DNA from: UBA4416 sp020846025
GTDB taxonomy: Bacteria; Bacteroidota; Bacteroidia; B-17B0; Aurantibacillaceae
Reading direction: 5' to 3'
Assembly: GCA_963169295.1 (NCBI GenBank)
Contig: CAUJDD010000015.1
Coordinates: forward strand, 33,246-97,245
DNA: 64,000 nt
In this document: positions 26,001 through 35,683 of the stretch, piece after piece
Numbering within the stretch: the first letter of the stretch is position 1
How the letters are laid out: every line of letters begins with the position of its first letter
Notes under the pieces: generated by a model
The model's input: the letters and a program-made list of their open reading frames with translations, nothing else
Database searches by the model: none
Told to the model about the DNA's origin: nothing
Program-made: the position numbers and the translations under genes

Positions 26001-27910
26001 TTTTTTATACTTAATAATTGGTGTTGATTCCATTCAATTTCATCATCATCAATCATCCTATTTATAATTTGATGAAAACGTAATGAATTAATAGCATTAA
26101 ATTTCTCTGTTATTTCTTGTAAAGAATAAGGCTTTTGTTGTATGGCAATCTTAATATCATATTTAATTTGTTCTTCTTTCTCCAAATAATGTTTCTGATT
26201 TTCCACACACACATCACAATAACCACAATCATGGTGCTCATTTTCATCAAAATAAGTCAGTAATAAGCGGTTTCTACAAGTTGTTGTTGTATGTACATAA
26301 TTTACAACGCTATTGATTCTTTGCTTAGCTTTTTCTTTTAAAATAGGATAATTTATTAGTTGTAATGGAGTAAACTTTACATTAACACGATTTCTTAAAA
26401 AGATTAATTTGGGCAGTATGGATTGTGGTATATATGATATTACACCTTGTGTATGTAAATTATTTAGCATAGCCTTAACTTCTGCCTCAGGAAATTTAGC
26501 TCGAAAGGCTAACTGATTCTCATTGATATAACAATACTGCTCAAACACACCTCCATAACTTCGTAATATAGTTTTTAGTAACAAGTCGTATCTCGGGAAT
26601 TTTAATTGAAAATTATATATCTCCTCTTTATTCATTACCAACATTAATTTGGCAGGCTCAAAACCATTGGTGTCATTGTAAGAGAAATAACCTTCTTTTT
26701 CGAGTGCTAAAATTGAGTTATATAAAACTATAGGTTTAATGTTATAATTCCTAGAAATCTCATTGATATCAAAATCTATTGCAAGTCCTTCGCCGCTCTC
26801 AACCGGAACTTGATAAAAGTTACATATCGCTTGATAAGATTGTTTTATTTCTTCGTTACTTGGTGTTTGTTTTTCAAAATATTCATGTAAAGCAGATACA
26901 TCTCCTTTATCATACAACAAAACAGCATAAGCTGTTTTTTCATCTCTACCTCCCCTACCTGCTTCTTGAAAGTACGCCTCTAAGCTGTCTGGTAAATCAA
27001 TATGAACCACAAAACGCACATCAGGTTTATCTATTCCCATTCCAAAGGCATTTGTAGCCACCATCACTTGCGTTTTATTATTAATCCAATTTTTTTGAAT
27101 GAGTTCTCTATCATGTGGTGTTAATCCAGCATGATAAAATGATGATGTAATATGTTGTTGATTTAACCAACGGCTAATTTCTTCTGTTTTCTTCCTATTG
27201 CGCACATAAATAATCCCTGAACCTCCAATGTTTTTAATGATTTTCATCATTCGAGAATATTTATTTTCCTCTAACTGAACAACGTATCTAATATTTTTCC
27301 GCTCAAATGATTGACGAAACACATTAGGTTTCTTGAATCCAAGTTTTTCTTGAATATCACTTACCACATCTTTAGTTGCACTTGCTGTTACAGCAATCAC
27401 ATTTACCTCTGGAAAGTAGGCTCTTATTTCAGCAATTTTTAAATAAGACGGTCGAAAATCATATCCCCATTGCGATATACAATGCGCCTCATCTACTACA
27501 ATTAATGAAATTGGTAAATAACTTAAGCGTTCTTGAAATGTCTTACCCTCAATACGTTCGGGAGAAACATATAAAAATTGTACATGTCCTAAAGCCGCAT
27601 TATTAAGTGCAATATCTATCTCTTTAGCGTTCATTGAAGATGTAATAGCAACAGCACTAATACCTCTCTTTTTAAGATTTTGAACCTGATCATTCATTAA
27701 TGCAATAAGCGGAGAAATAACTAAACAAGTTCCACCAATAGCTAAACCAGGGATTTGAAAACAAATAGATTTACCACCACCCGTAGGCAATAAAGCCAAA
27801 GTGTCATTTTTATTTAATACAGATTCAATGATGACTTGTTGTAATGGACGAAATGTATCATAATTCCAATACTTTTTTAGATAAAAGAATATGTCAGATG
27901 TTGAAGTCAA
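25997..27910 (-). CDS. recQ: RecQ-family ATP-dependent DNA helicase
   Basis: RecQ unwinds DNA 3'-5' in recombination and fork repair. The product shows motif I ALLPTGGGKSICFQIPG, the DEAH box VVDEAHCISQWGYDFRPSY, motif V/VI patterns GMGIDKPDVRFVVH and QEAGRGGRD, and a zinc-binding cysteine set (CRNRLLL ... DCGYCDVC, near residue 590). The C-terminal winged helix is short and a full HRDC domain is not evident. The longest frame begins with a TTG at 27967, but the N-terminal extension is hydrophobic and unlike RecQ. A TTG at 27910 gives MTSTSDIFFYLKKYWNYDTFRPLQ, which fits the family; no ATG is available in frame. Confidence 0.93.
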   Translation of the reverse strand: MTSTSDIFFYLKKYWNYDTFRPLQQVIIESVLNKNDTLALLPTGGGKSICFQIPGLAIGGTCLVISPLIALMNDQVQNLKKRGISAVAITSSMNAKEIDIALNNAALGHVQFLYVSPERIEGKTFQERLSYLPISLIVVDEAHCISQWGYDFRPSYLKIAEIRAYFPEVNVIAVTASATKDVVSDIQEKLGFKKPNVFRQSFERKNIRYVVQLEENKYSRMMKIIKNIGGSGIIYVRNRKKTEEISRWLNQQHITSSFYHAGLTPHDRELIQKNWINNKTQVMVATNAFGMGIDKPDVRFVVHIDLPDSLEAYFQEAGRGGRDEKTAYAVLLYDKGDVSALHEYFEKQTPSNEEIKQSYQAICNFYQVPVESGEGLAIDFDINEISRNYNIKPIVLYNSILALEKEGYFSYNDTNGFEPAKLMLVMNKEEIYNFQLKFPRYDLLLKTILRSYGGVFEQYCYINENQLAFRAKFPEAEVKAMLNNLHTQGVISYIPQSILPKLIFLRNRVNVKFTPLQLINYPILKEKAKQRINSVVNYVHTTTTCRNRLLLTYFDENEHHDCGYCDVCVENQKHYLEKEEQIKYDIKIAIQQKPYSLQEITEKFNAINSLRFHQIINRMIDDDEIEWNQHQLLSIKK

Positions 27911-27990
27911 AAGAAACAGATACGTTAAAATAACATTTTTTATAATGCAATTTACAAAGCTATTCAATTGAAATTGTATTTTTGAATGAT

Positions 27991-28647
27991 ATGGGGAAAA
28001 AATTTCTTATCATCGCATTCATCAGCTTGACCTGTTCATCCTGCTCATTATTCCAACCGTCTGCCTCAAAGTTATACAATAGAGCAATAAAAGCGCATAG
28101 TAACTACGATGCTGTAATAGTGCCAGGTGTCCCATTTTTTGAACCCACTTGGAGTAAAGTTATGCAAATGCGAGTAGCTTGGGCTGTGCATCTATACAAA
28201 AAAGGAATTGCTAAAAATTTAATTATGAGTGGTAGCTCTGTTTATTCGCCCTACATAGAAGGTGAAATTATGAAAGCTTACGCCATTACTTTGGGAGTAC
28301 CTACCGAACATATTATTGTAGAAAATAAAGCCGAGCATAGTACGGAGAATTTATGGTATGGTTATTTATTGGCTAAATCAAAAGAATTTAACACCATTGC
28401 ATTAGCAACCGATCCATTCCAAACGCGAATGACCTATCGTTTTGGGAGACGTTGGTTAAAACCATTAAAATTTTTGCCAGTAAACCTTGATACTTTAAGA
28501 ACATTGCCTCATAGCGATACTATGCTAATAGATTATAAACCATTAAAAGTAGAAAATTTCGCATCAATAGTTGAAACTCAAAGTAAATGGTACCGTCTAA
28601 AAGGAACATTAGGACTTAACATTAAACACAAGAAAAAACAACGGTAA
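27991..28647 (+). CDS. DUF218 (SanA/YdcF-like) exported protein
   Basis: The 218-residue product belongs to the DUF218 superfamily (YdcF, SanA, ElyC), envelope proteins linked to wall integrity, with no settled enzyme activity. The N terminus is hydrophobic and Cys-rich (FLIIAFISLTCSSCSLF), which fits a signal peptide with a lipobox. The core has the family patterns DAVIVPGVPF, NLIMSGSS, EGEIMKAYAITLGVPTEHIIVENKAEHSTENL and IALATDPFQTRMTYRF. The ATG at 27991 is preferred over a TTG at 27982. A -7-like TATTTTTG at 27977-27984 would put the transcript start almost at the ATG. Confidence 0.88.
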   Translation: MGKKFLIIAFISLTCSSCSLFQPSASKLYNRAIKAHSNYDAVIVPGVPFFEPTWSKVMQMRVAWAVHLYKKGIAKNLIMSGSSVYSPYIEGEIMKAYAITLGVPTEHIIVENKAEHSTENLWYGYLLAKSKEFNTIALATDPFQTRMTYRFGRRWLKPLKFLPVNLDTLRTLPHSDTMLIDYKPLKVENFASIVETQSKWYRLKGTLGLNIKHKKKQR

Positions 28648-28696
28648 TAGTTTATTAAAATTTTTCGCTAACTTGCCTTACCTGTATTTTTCAATT

Positions 28697-29704
28697 ATGA
28701 AACAACTATACACCCTATTCTTCTTCTTATCTTTTACATTAATCTCATATTCACAATCTGAAGATGGCTTAGTAAAATGGCTATCGTTTGATGAGGCTCA
28801 GAAATTAAACAAACAACAGCCAAAGCCTTTTATAGTTGATATTTATACCGATTGGTGCGGATGGTGTAAACACATGATGAAAACTACTTACTCTAATCCT
28901 AACATTGCAGGTTACATTAATCAATATTTTTACCCAGTAAAATTTAACGCTGAAACTAAAGATACTATTGAATTTAATGGTAAAGTTTACAAACCAACCT
29001 CACCAAATCCTAAAACACCACATGAGTTAGCAATTAAATTTTTAGGAAACAGTTTAAGTTACCCCTCCACTATTTTTATTGCTAATAATTTTGAGTTTAA
29101 TTTACTATCACAAGGTTATTTAGAAGACAAAAAGATTGAACCATTATTAATTTATACTGTAGAAAGCGTGTTTAAAAGCGCTACCTACGACGAGTTTTCT
29201 ACGCAATTCAATCATACTTTTTACGATACTGTTTTCACTAAACTACCTGTAAAAACTTTCACATTAAAAGAAATAGAAAAACTATCTAAAAAATCGCCAA
29301 AGAAAATCTTGGTTAATATCTCGGCTGGTTTTTGTAATTCCTGCAAAGTTCAATACGCCACCACATTAAAAGATTCTACCATTGCAGCCTATATAAACAA
29401 GAATTTCTACTTCATAAACTTTGATGCTGAAAGTAATGACACTTTAATATTTAGGGGTGAGAAATGTTATAAAACAATCCTAAACGGTTATCCTTTACAT
29501 ACATTTGCATTAAGAGCAACCAATAACCGTTTACAATTTCCAAGCATTGCAGTTTTAGATGATAAACAAAATACTTTAGATGCACTTAACGCTTTTTTAA
29601 CACCTAAGAATTTACTTCCTATCTTAAAATATTATGCCGAAGACAAATACAAAACCACTCCTTGGGCAGATTACATAAAAGCATACCACGAAAATAAAAA
29701 ATAA
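28697..29704 (+). CDS. Exported protein with two thioredoxin-like domains
   Basis: From the ATG at 28697 the product is 335 residues with a signal peptide (MKQLYTLFFFLSFTLISYSQ). The first thioredoxin-like domain (about 25-165) has the redox motif CGWC in DIYTDWCGWCKHM. The second (about 185-330) has CNSC in SAGFCNSCKVQ. Both are followed by the same pattern, YINxxFYxxxFxAExxDTIxFxGKxY and FPSIxxLD, so the gene arose by internal duplication. It probably acts as an oxidoreductase or thiol-binding protein in the periplasm. It lies 49 bases after the DUF218 gene and 7 bases before a TPR-like gene. The partners are unknown. Confidence 0.85.
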   Translation: MKQLYTLFFFLSFTLISYSQSEDGLVKWLSFDEAQKLNKQQPKPFIVDIYTDWCGWCKHMMKTTYSNPNIAGYINQYFYPVKFNAETKDTIEFNGKVYKPTSPNPKTPHELAIKFLGNSLSYPSTIFIANNFEFNLLSQGYLEDKKIEPLLIYTVESVFKSATYDEFSTQFNHTFYDTVFTKLPVKTFTLKEIEKLSKKSPKKILVNISAGFCNSCKVQYATTLKDSTIAAYINKNFYFINFDAESNDTLIFRGEKCYKTILNGYPLHTFALRATNNRLQFPSIAVLDDKQNTLDALNAFLTPKNLLPILKYYAEDKYKTTPWADYIKAYHENKK

Positions 29705-29711
29705 CAACATC

Positions 29712-30380
29712 ATGTTTAGTTGTCAATATGGTAAATCACATGCAGCATTCTATATTTTCTTAATCTTAATTGGAGTTGGGATTAGTAAAACCATTAAAGC
29801 TCAACAGAGCAACTATAATCATCAATTACAAAAACAAATCATATTATTTCATCAAACAAAAAATCATCAATCATTCAAAAAATTAGGCGCAACATTTAAA
29901 CAACTTGCTGATGTACAAAAAAACGATTGGCTACCTTATTACTATGCCGCAACTTGTTATGCTATATTTGCGCTTGAATCTCCAAAAGATGAAATTGATA
30001 ATTTATGCCAACAAGCAGATAAATTAGCAAAAACAGCCGATTCACTTTATAAGAACAATTCGGAAGTTTTAGTTTTAAAATCCATGATTTGTGCAGCAAG
30101 AATTTTAGTAAACCAACAAAATCGTGCGCATAAATATGGCGTACAATCTTTAAAATATGCCAACGAAGCTATTCGTTTAGATTCAGAAAATCCGAGAGCT
30201 TATTTATTAAAAGCACAAAATATACTGAATACACCAAAAGTATTAGGAGGTGGCAAAGAAAAAGCATTACCAATATTTAAAATTGCATTGGATAAATATA
30301 ATAAAGCTAAAACATCTTCCCCATTATATCCACATTGGGGGAAACAACAAATTGAAGATGGCCTAGAAAACACTAAATAA
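29712..30380 (+). CDS. TPR-like exported protein, function unknown
   Basis: The 222-residue product has a short polar start and a hydrophobic helix (about 12-30, AAFYIFLILIGVGISKTIKAQ) that looks like a signal peptide. The rest is helical with TPR-like pairs: WLPYYYAATCYAIFAL, EVLVLKSMICAARIL, ANEAIRLDSENPRAYLLKAQN and GGGKEKALPIFKIALDKY. This resembles TPR proteins seen next to outer-membrane or redox genes in Bacteroidota. It starts 7 bases after the double-thioredoxin gene and ends at the terminator 30468-30500. No specific role can be assigned. Confidence 0.75.
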   Translation: MFSCQYGKSHAAFYIFLILIGVGISKTIKAQQSNYNHQLQKQIILFHQTKNHQSFKKLGATFKQLADVQKNDWLPYYYAATCYAIFALESPKDEIDNLCQQADKLAKTADSLYKNNSEVLVLKSMICAARILVNQQNRAHKYGVQSLKYANEAIRLDSENPRAYLLKAQNILNTPKVLGGGKEKALPIFKIALDKYNKAKTSSPLYPHWGKQQIEDGLENTK

Positions 30381-30467
30381 AAGTGTTAGCAATTCAAATA
30401 TGAGCTAACACCAAGTATGAAGTTTCTTATTTATTATTTATAGAGCAGACAAATTATTCAAACAAAA

Positions 30468-30500
30468 AAAAGAAGCTACCCATTTGTGGTAGCTTCTTTT
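30468..30500. terminator. Bidirectional intrinsic terminator
   Basis: AAAAGAAGCTACC and GGTAGCTTCTTTT form a perfect 13-bp stem with a 7-base loop, with A and T runs on both sides. It lies between the converging TPR gene and the Asp-box T9SS cargo gene. Confidence 0.92.
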
Positions 30501-30520
30501 ATTAATGTATATTAAATAGA

Positions 30521-32497
30521 TTATTTATTTACTACAAACTTTTTAGTAACTGCATAACCATTTCCAATTTTTACTTGGTAGAAATAAATTCCAGCACTTA
30601 AATCAGAAATATTTAAAGCTACAGTATTTAAACCTGCATTAGCTTGTGTAGAAGTTGTATAAACTGTTTGTCCTACGGCATTTAAAATTACCACATCCAA
30701 TTTAGCATTATCTGTTAATTGAACTTCAATTGTAGCACTTGTTTGAGCAGGATTTGGATAAACATTTACAGATGCAATTGGTGAGTTACTATTTTTAATT
30801 CCAGTTGGAACAGAACAATTATTACCAATATCAGATGTAGGCACTTTTACATAAATCATATCATTACCTTGGTCTAACTGAATACCATCAGGGTTAGTTC
30901 CAGAAGCAGCGGGGATACCATTTCCTGGATAAAAATCTCTTTGATAAATGATATGCGCATCAGAATTTACATTTTTAGCTAATGAACCATAAATCCCTTC
31001 TTGTTCAGCATTAACAGCAAAAGGTACAATGTCATAAGGACACTCCCAGTTAACTCCTTCATCTGTAGATTTAGTAATATATTGATGTCTTACTAATTTA
31101 TCTCCAGTAATTGAGATACAGCTATCTACTACAGAACTATATGATAAATATAAAGTATTAGCAGCATCAAATGCTAAACTTGGAAAAGATGTTAGTGAAT
31201 TAGCGCGTGTTAAACCAAATGGCCAAGAACCAGATGCAACAGTAGGAAAATAAATAGTTCCTTGTTGATATAAATCTTCCATACCAGCGGCAATATTAGT
31301 TCCCATTACTGTACTTACAGTTTGAGTAGGCATACTTTCGTTCCAAATATATAATCCATCAGTGTAAGGAAAATAACTATAACCATTTGCAGATGGGGCA
31401 TCATTTAAGATTCTCATACGTCCATAAGCAACAAAGGCTTTTCCGTTATTATCAACAGCAATTGATAAATTTCCGTCATTTGTTTCTACAGTATCAGCAA
31501 TCCCATCATTATCAATATCTGATATTGTAGTAGTTGGATCCCATTTATTTACTGGAAAATCTAAAACTATAGAAGATGTCCAAGTATTACCGCCATCAGT
31601 AGATTTAGATAAAACCAAATCAGTACCCGAATCACCTGCAATAATAGCTACAGTAGCACCTCTAGCCGCAATAGCATAACCATCGCCACTAAAACCTAAA
31701 AACTCCGTCGAAGTAAGTCCATTTGGTTGAGTATTTTGTATATCCCAAGTTATTCCACCATCAGTAGAACGGGAAAATAATAAAGCACCATCTAGTCCAT
31801 TATAAGCTGCACCACCGTTAGCAACAGGATATGTGATAGAGATTGAATAAATTGTATCCCCACCAGTTGGATGAGAAGTTACCATACGAGGCCACCAATT
31901 TCCACCTGTTATATTTGGTAAAGCAGTAGTACTATTATTCCAAGTACCTGTACCTTTAGTAGCACGAGTAGCAATATTTAATGATGAATTACCTGCGCCA
32001 TGAGCCATAATTGCTTCTTTACCATTACGTGTATTTACAACATTTCCCCAACCTACACGTACATTCTCCACTCTAGATGTGTTTCCTGAATTAAACGGTC
32101 CAGAAACTGCCCATGCTGTACCGTTATAATAATTATAACCAGTACCTCTATCAGCATAAGATCCACCATCACCAGCAGATGATGTCCAGCATAAGGCGAT
32201 AGAACCGTCAGCATTTACAACTATTCTATCTCCAACGCTACCATTTGATTGTAAATCATAATTTGTAAAACCAACTGGAGTTTCAGAATAAGCTGCCACT
32301 TTTTTATTATGAGCTGAAATTGCTTTTGCTTTTTGAATAGCCTTCATTTGTTGAGGTGTTATTTTTTCATCAACAACTGCAGATTTCAATAATTTTTGAT
32401 TTGCTAAGTTTGCTGGAATCTTTGCAACTCTAGCTACTTGTGCACTGAGTATTCCTCCTGCTAAAATACCCGTAGTGATTAGTAAGTGTTTTTTCAT
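30521..32497 (-). CDS. Secreted Asp-box (BNR/sialidase-like) protein with T9SS sorting tail
   Basis: From the ATG at 32497 the product is 658 residues with a signal peptide (MKKHLLITTGILAGGILSAQ). The frame extends 10 codons upstream without conserved sequence. Three Asp-box motifs of beta-propeller proteins are visible: STDGGITWD, STDGGNTWT and STDEGVNWE. A short Asp-rich DIDNDGIADTVETNDGN segment may bind calcium. The C-terminal 80 residues (VNVYPNPAQTSATIEV ... GIYFYQVKIGNGYAVTKKFV) form a type A T9SS sorting domain. The fold is probably a sialidase-like propeller, but no catalytic set of a sialidase could be recognised, so activity is not claimed. Confidence 0.85.
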   Translation of the reverse strand: MKKHLLITTGILAGGILSAQVARVAKIPANLANQKLLKSAVVDEKITPQQMKAIQKAKAISAHNKKVAAYSETPVGFTNYDLQSNGSVGDRIVVNADGSIALCWTSSAGDGGSYADRGTGYNYYNGTAWAVSGPFNSGNTSRVENVRVGWGNVVNTRNGKEAIMAHGAGNSSLNIATRATKGTGTWNNSTTALPNITGGNWWPRMVTSHPTGGDTIYSISITYPVANGGAAYNGLDGALLFSRSTDGGITWDIQNTQPNGLTSTEFLGFSGDGYAIAARGATVAIIAGDSGTDLVLSKSTDGGNTWTSSIVLDFPVNKWDPTTTISDIDNDGIADTVETNDGNLSIAVDNNGKAFVAYGRMRILNDAPSANGYSYFPYTDGLYIWNESMPTQTVSTVMGTNIAAGMEDLYQQGTIYFPTVASGSWPFGLTRANSLTSFPSLAFDAANTLYLSYSSVVDSCISITGDKLVRHQYITKSTDEGVNWECPYDIVPFAVNAEQEGIYGSLAKNVNSDAHIIYQRDFYPGNGIPAASGTNPDGIQLDQGNDMIYVKVPTSDIGNNCSVPTGIKNSNSPIASVNVYPNPAQTSATIEVQLTDNAKLDVVILNAVGQTVYTTSTQANAGLNTVALNISDLSAGIYFYQVKIGNGYAVTKKFVVNK

Positions 32498-32592
32498 GAT
32501 TAGTTTTTTTAATAAATTAAACAACAAATCAAATATAATTAAAAAAATCTTTAAAAACTAATTATCTAAAAAAACAAGTTCTTCACAAAAAA

Positions 32593-33912
32593 CTACAAGA
32601 AACCTACAATTTTTTCGAGTTTTATACCTCTAGAGCCTTTTATTAAAATAGTATAATTTTTCATTGGATGAACTGAAAAATATGCCGCTAAATCATCTGA
32701 ATTATTAAAAAATTGAAACTGGTTAAAATCCTGAGTATGTTTTTTAAAATTTTCACCTACCAAATAAACATGATTAAAATGTAATGCAACGAGTTGAAAT
32801 AATATCTTACGATGTTCTTCGATACTATAATCTCCTAACTCAAACATATCACCCAATACTAGTACTTTGTTTTTCAAATCTTGATTCGCGAAATTTTCAA
32901 TAGCTAATCTCATGCTACTTGGATTCGCATTATATGCATCTAAAATCAGTGTATTGTCCTTAGTTTTTTTCACCTGAGAGCGGTTCATTTCTGGCAAATA
33001 CATAGATAGTGCATCATTAATATTTTCTTCAGAAATACCAAAATAATTCCCAACGCATGCCGCACAAAGTGCATTTATAAAATTATAATGACCAAATAAA
33101 TGAGTCTTTACAATTGGTTGATTTTGCAGATCTTTATTCTTTTGAGTCCATTTAAACTCAACAAATTCCGATTGTTCAACCGAAATCCCATACACATCAT
33201 ACATCTTATTTAATCCATAAGTTATAACCTGTAATCCTTTCACCATATCCATTAACACTATATCATCTGCATTTACAAATACTTTTCCTGCTTTATTCTT
33301 CAGAAATTGATACAACTCACCTTTTCCTTTTTTTACACCTTCTGGCCCCCCAAATCCTTCAAGATGAGCGTTTCCAATATTTGTAATTAACCCAAAATCT
33401 GGATCAGCAATTTCACAGAGTTGCTCAATCTCACCTTGATGATTAGCGCCCATTTCTACAATTGCCAATTGATGCTGCGAAGTTAATGCTAAGAGAGTTA
33501 ATGGAACTCCAATATGATTATTTAAATTACCAATTGTTGCATAAGTATTAAATTTTTTAGATAATACCGCATTAATTAATTCTTTGTGCGTTGTTTTAGC
33601 ATTACTTCCCGTAATAGCAATAATTGGAATAGCTAATTTTTTGCGATGTAATGTAGCTAAATCTTGTAACGATTTTAATACATCTTTTACCAAAAATATA
33701 GTTTGATTATTTGAAACCTGTTCATTATCAACAATGGCAAATTTACAACCCTCTTCAATAGCTTGAGTTGCAAATGTGTTTGCATCAAAATTTACACCTC
33801 TTAAGGCAAAAAAGATAGAGTCATTAATAACTTTTCTAGTGTCAGTTGTTATTTTATGATCGCATTGTATAAACAACTGATATAACTCTTCGGTGGATAG
33901 ATATTTTGGCAT
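32593..33912 (-). CDS. murF: UDP-N-acetylmuramoyl-tripeptide--D-alanyl-D-alanine ligase
   Basis: MurF adds D-Ala-D-Ala to the UDP-MurNAc tripeptide, the last cytoplasmic step of the stem peptide. The product is 439 residues from the ATG at 33912 (MPKYLSTEELYQLFIQC). The frame extends 9 codons into the upstream region without support. It shows DTRKVINDSIFFALRGVNFD of the N-terminal domain, the ATP loop AITGSNAKTTHKELI, the motif MGANHQGEI and the C-terminal signature LDAYNANPSSMRLAIEN. It follows gldJ on the same strand, separated by a strong terminator stem (33927-33956) that ends 15 bases before the ATG. Confidence 0.95.
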   Translation of the reverse strand: MPKYLSTEELYQLFIQCDHKITTDTRKVINDSIFFALRGVNFDANTFATQAIEEGCKFAIVDNEQVSNNQTIFLVKDVLKSLQDLATLHRKKLAIPIIAITGSNAKTTHKELINAVLSKKFNTYATIGNLNNHIGVPLTLLALTSQHQLAIVEMGANHQGEIEQLCEIADPDFGLITNIGNAHLEGFGGPEGVKKGKGELYQFLKNKAGKVFVNADDIVLMDMVKGLQVITYGLNKMYDVYGISVEQSEFVEFKWTQKNKDLQNQPIVKTHLFGHYNFINALCAACVGNYFGISEENINDALSMYLPEMNRSQVKKTKDNTLILDAYNANPSSMRLAIENFANQDLKNKVLVLGDMFELGDYSIEEHRKILFQLVALHFNHVYLVGENFKKHTQDFNQFQFFNNSDDLAAYFSVHPMKNYTILIKGSRGIKLEKIVGFL

Positions 33913-33926
33913 GTGGATAAAAATAA

Positions 33927-33956
33927 AAAGCCCTTCCAATTTTGCGGAAGGGCTTT
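33927..33956 (-). terminator. Terminator between gldJ and murF
   Basis: On the minus strand AAAGCCCTTCC and GGAAGGGCTTT form a perfect 11-bp stem with an 8-base loop, followed by TTTATTTTTAT. It ends gldJ and also forms part of the leader of murF, whose ATG lies only 15 bases beyond it. Confidence 0.9.
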
Positions 33957-33976
33957 AGATATAGTTTTCAACAAAT

Positions 33977-35623
33977 TTATTTACCTAAACCAACTGGGCT
34001 ACCAACTCTAACCATCGCACATCTAAAACCAATGTGTGCAGTAGATTGACGTTGATCTAAATAACGACGTGTTCCTGGGTTTAACCAATATGCTCTATCT
34101 CTCCAGCTACCACCTTTATACACACGCGCCTTATCATTAATTAAAGATGTTTTAGCATACTCATACATTAAGCTATTGGCTTTATCTCCATAAGCTTCTT
34201 CTCCTTCGGCATAATAAATACTAGAATTTACATCTCCATCTAAATAACTGATATAATCTGCTGTTTTATAATTTCTACGCTCATCTAAGTTATCAGAAGC
34301 AATAGCAGCACTTACTTCTCTCCATTTTACTCGACCAGGAATATCTGATTTACCATCAGCAGGTGCATTTTTATAATTTTCTGCATCGTTAGTTAAAACA
34401 GTTAATACGCTATCTGTTACTTCGGCTGTTTCTTGACTCACACCGTGCGCTCCTGGAGGGTTAACTTTATGAATAAACTTTTGAAAAACAGGTCCATCAA
34501 TATTTGTAGCAATTGTATTATCAGTACTATCTTTTACTTGAGTTACAAATACGTTACCACGGAAAGGACGGAACTCATCAGCATCAGTAACTGTAGAGGC
34601 TCTATATACATCCATTACCCACTCAGATACGTTACCAGCCATATTATACAAACCATAGTCGTTAGGCCAATATGAATAAACTGGAGCAGTAACATCGGCA
34701 TTATCATTCAAGAAACCTGCAGTACCCATCATATCACCAGCACCACGTACAAAGTTAGCTGCAATTTGTCCAATATATTTATCTGATGAATTACGAACTC
34801 CATGACCATTCCAAGGATAAATTCTTCTATCTGTTATACGCTCACCAATGGTGTTTCCAATTAAACCATAAGCAGCATATTCCCACTCAGCTTCGGTTGG
34901 TAGGCGGTATTTTGGTAAAAATATACCATCTTCCATTCTTACATCTCTTTCAGGGTTTTGCTCATCAAATGAAGGTAATTTTTGTTTTAATTGACCTTGC
35001 CACTTACCAGATAAATATGCTTCAGTACTAAAATAGTCCTGATCAGATGGATTTGGAACGTGATCTAATAAACCTTCACGAATTAAAATAAACTCATTTA
35101 CGCGGTCAGTTCTCCAAGCACAAAACTCATTTGCTTGTAACCAATTAATTCCCACTACAGGGTAATCTCTATAAGAAGGATGACGCAAATAGTACTCAAC
35201 ATAAGGTTCATTATAAGCCAACTTTTCTCTCCATACCAAAGTATCTGGGAGTGCTTTATAATAAATATCTGGGAAAGTTGGCCCAAAAACACGGTTTGTC
35301 CAATATAAATATTCAAGATAAGAGAAATTGCTTACCTCAGTTTCATCCATATAAAACGAAGAAACAGTAACACGACGAGGCACATTGTTCCATTCGTAGG
35401 TTACTTCTTGTTCAGTTCTACCCATTGTAAAGGTACCACCTTCTATTAAAACCAATCCAGGTCCTGTTTCTTGCTCTTCATAAGGTACTTTTTCAAAGCC
35501 ACCATTATCTGGGTCGTTGTATGACCAGCCCGTAACTGGGGAACGCTCTGTGCCACAAGATACAGCTAACACGGATAAAATAAGTGCTAGTGATTTTTTG
35601 CTTTTAATGAAATTAAACTTCAT
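33977..35623 (-). CDS. gldJ: Gliding motility/T9SS lipoprotein GldJ
   Basis: GldJ is an outer-membrane lipoprotein needed for gliding and for stability of the T9SS rings. The 548-residue product has a lipoprotein signal ending LAVSC (Cys at about residue 23). The GldJ-type opening TGWSYNDPDNGGFEKV is followed by a formylglycine-generating-enzyme-like domain (GPGLVLIEGGTFTMG near residue 54, KYRLPTEAEWEYAAYG near 240, MAGNVSEWVMDVY near 330, and VYKGGSWRDRAYWLNPGTRRYLDQ ... HIGFRC near the end). A GldK identity is possible since both share this fold, but the start of the mature protein and its place beside porU and porV favour GldJ. Confidence 0.87.
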   Translation of the reverse strand: MKFNFIKSKKSLALILSVLAVSCGTERSPVTGWSYNDPDNGGFEKVPYEEQETGPGLVLIEGGTFTMGRTEQEVTYEWNNVPRRVTVSSFYMDETEVSNFSYLEYLYWTNRVFGPTFPDIYYKALPDTLVWREKLAYNEPYVEYYLRHPSYRDYPVVGINWLQANEFCAWRTDRVNEFILIREGLLDHVPNPSDQDYFSTEAYLSGKWQGQLKQKLPSFDEQNPERDVRMEDGIFLPKYRLPTEAEWEYAAYGLIGNTIGERITDRRIYPWNGHGVRNSSDKYIGQIAANFVRGAGDMMGTAGFLNDNADVTAPVYSYWPNDYGLYNMAGNVSEWVMDVYRASTVTDADEFRPFRGNVFVTQVKDSTDNTIATNIDGPVFQKFIHKVNPPGAHGVSQETAEVTDSVLTVLTNDAENYKNAPADGKSDIPGRVKWREVSAAIASDNLDERRNYKTADYISYLDGDVNSSIYYAEGEEAYGDKANSLMYEYAKTSLINDKARVYKGGSWRDRAYWLNPGTRRYLDQRQSTAHIGFRCAMVRVGSPVGLGK

Positions 35624-35683
35624 AGGTTCTAGATATTAATGTAAGGCTATAACGATATTTTTATAAAAAGGTTACAATTATTT

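Noticed and set aside
30521..32497. Calling the Asp-box protein a sialidase
   Set aside because: Asp boxes are found in many beta-propellers; the Arg triad and Tyr/Glu pair of sialidases could not be identified.
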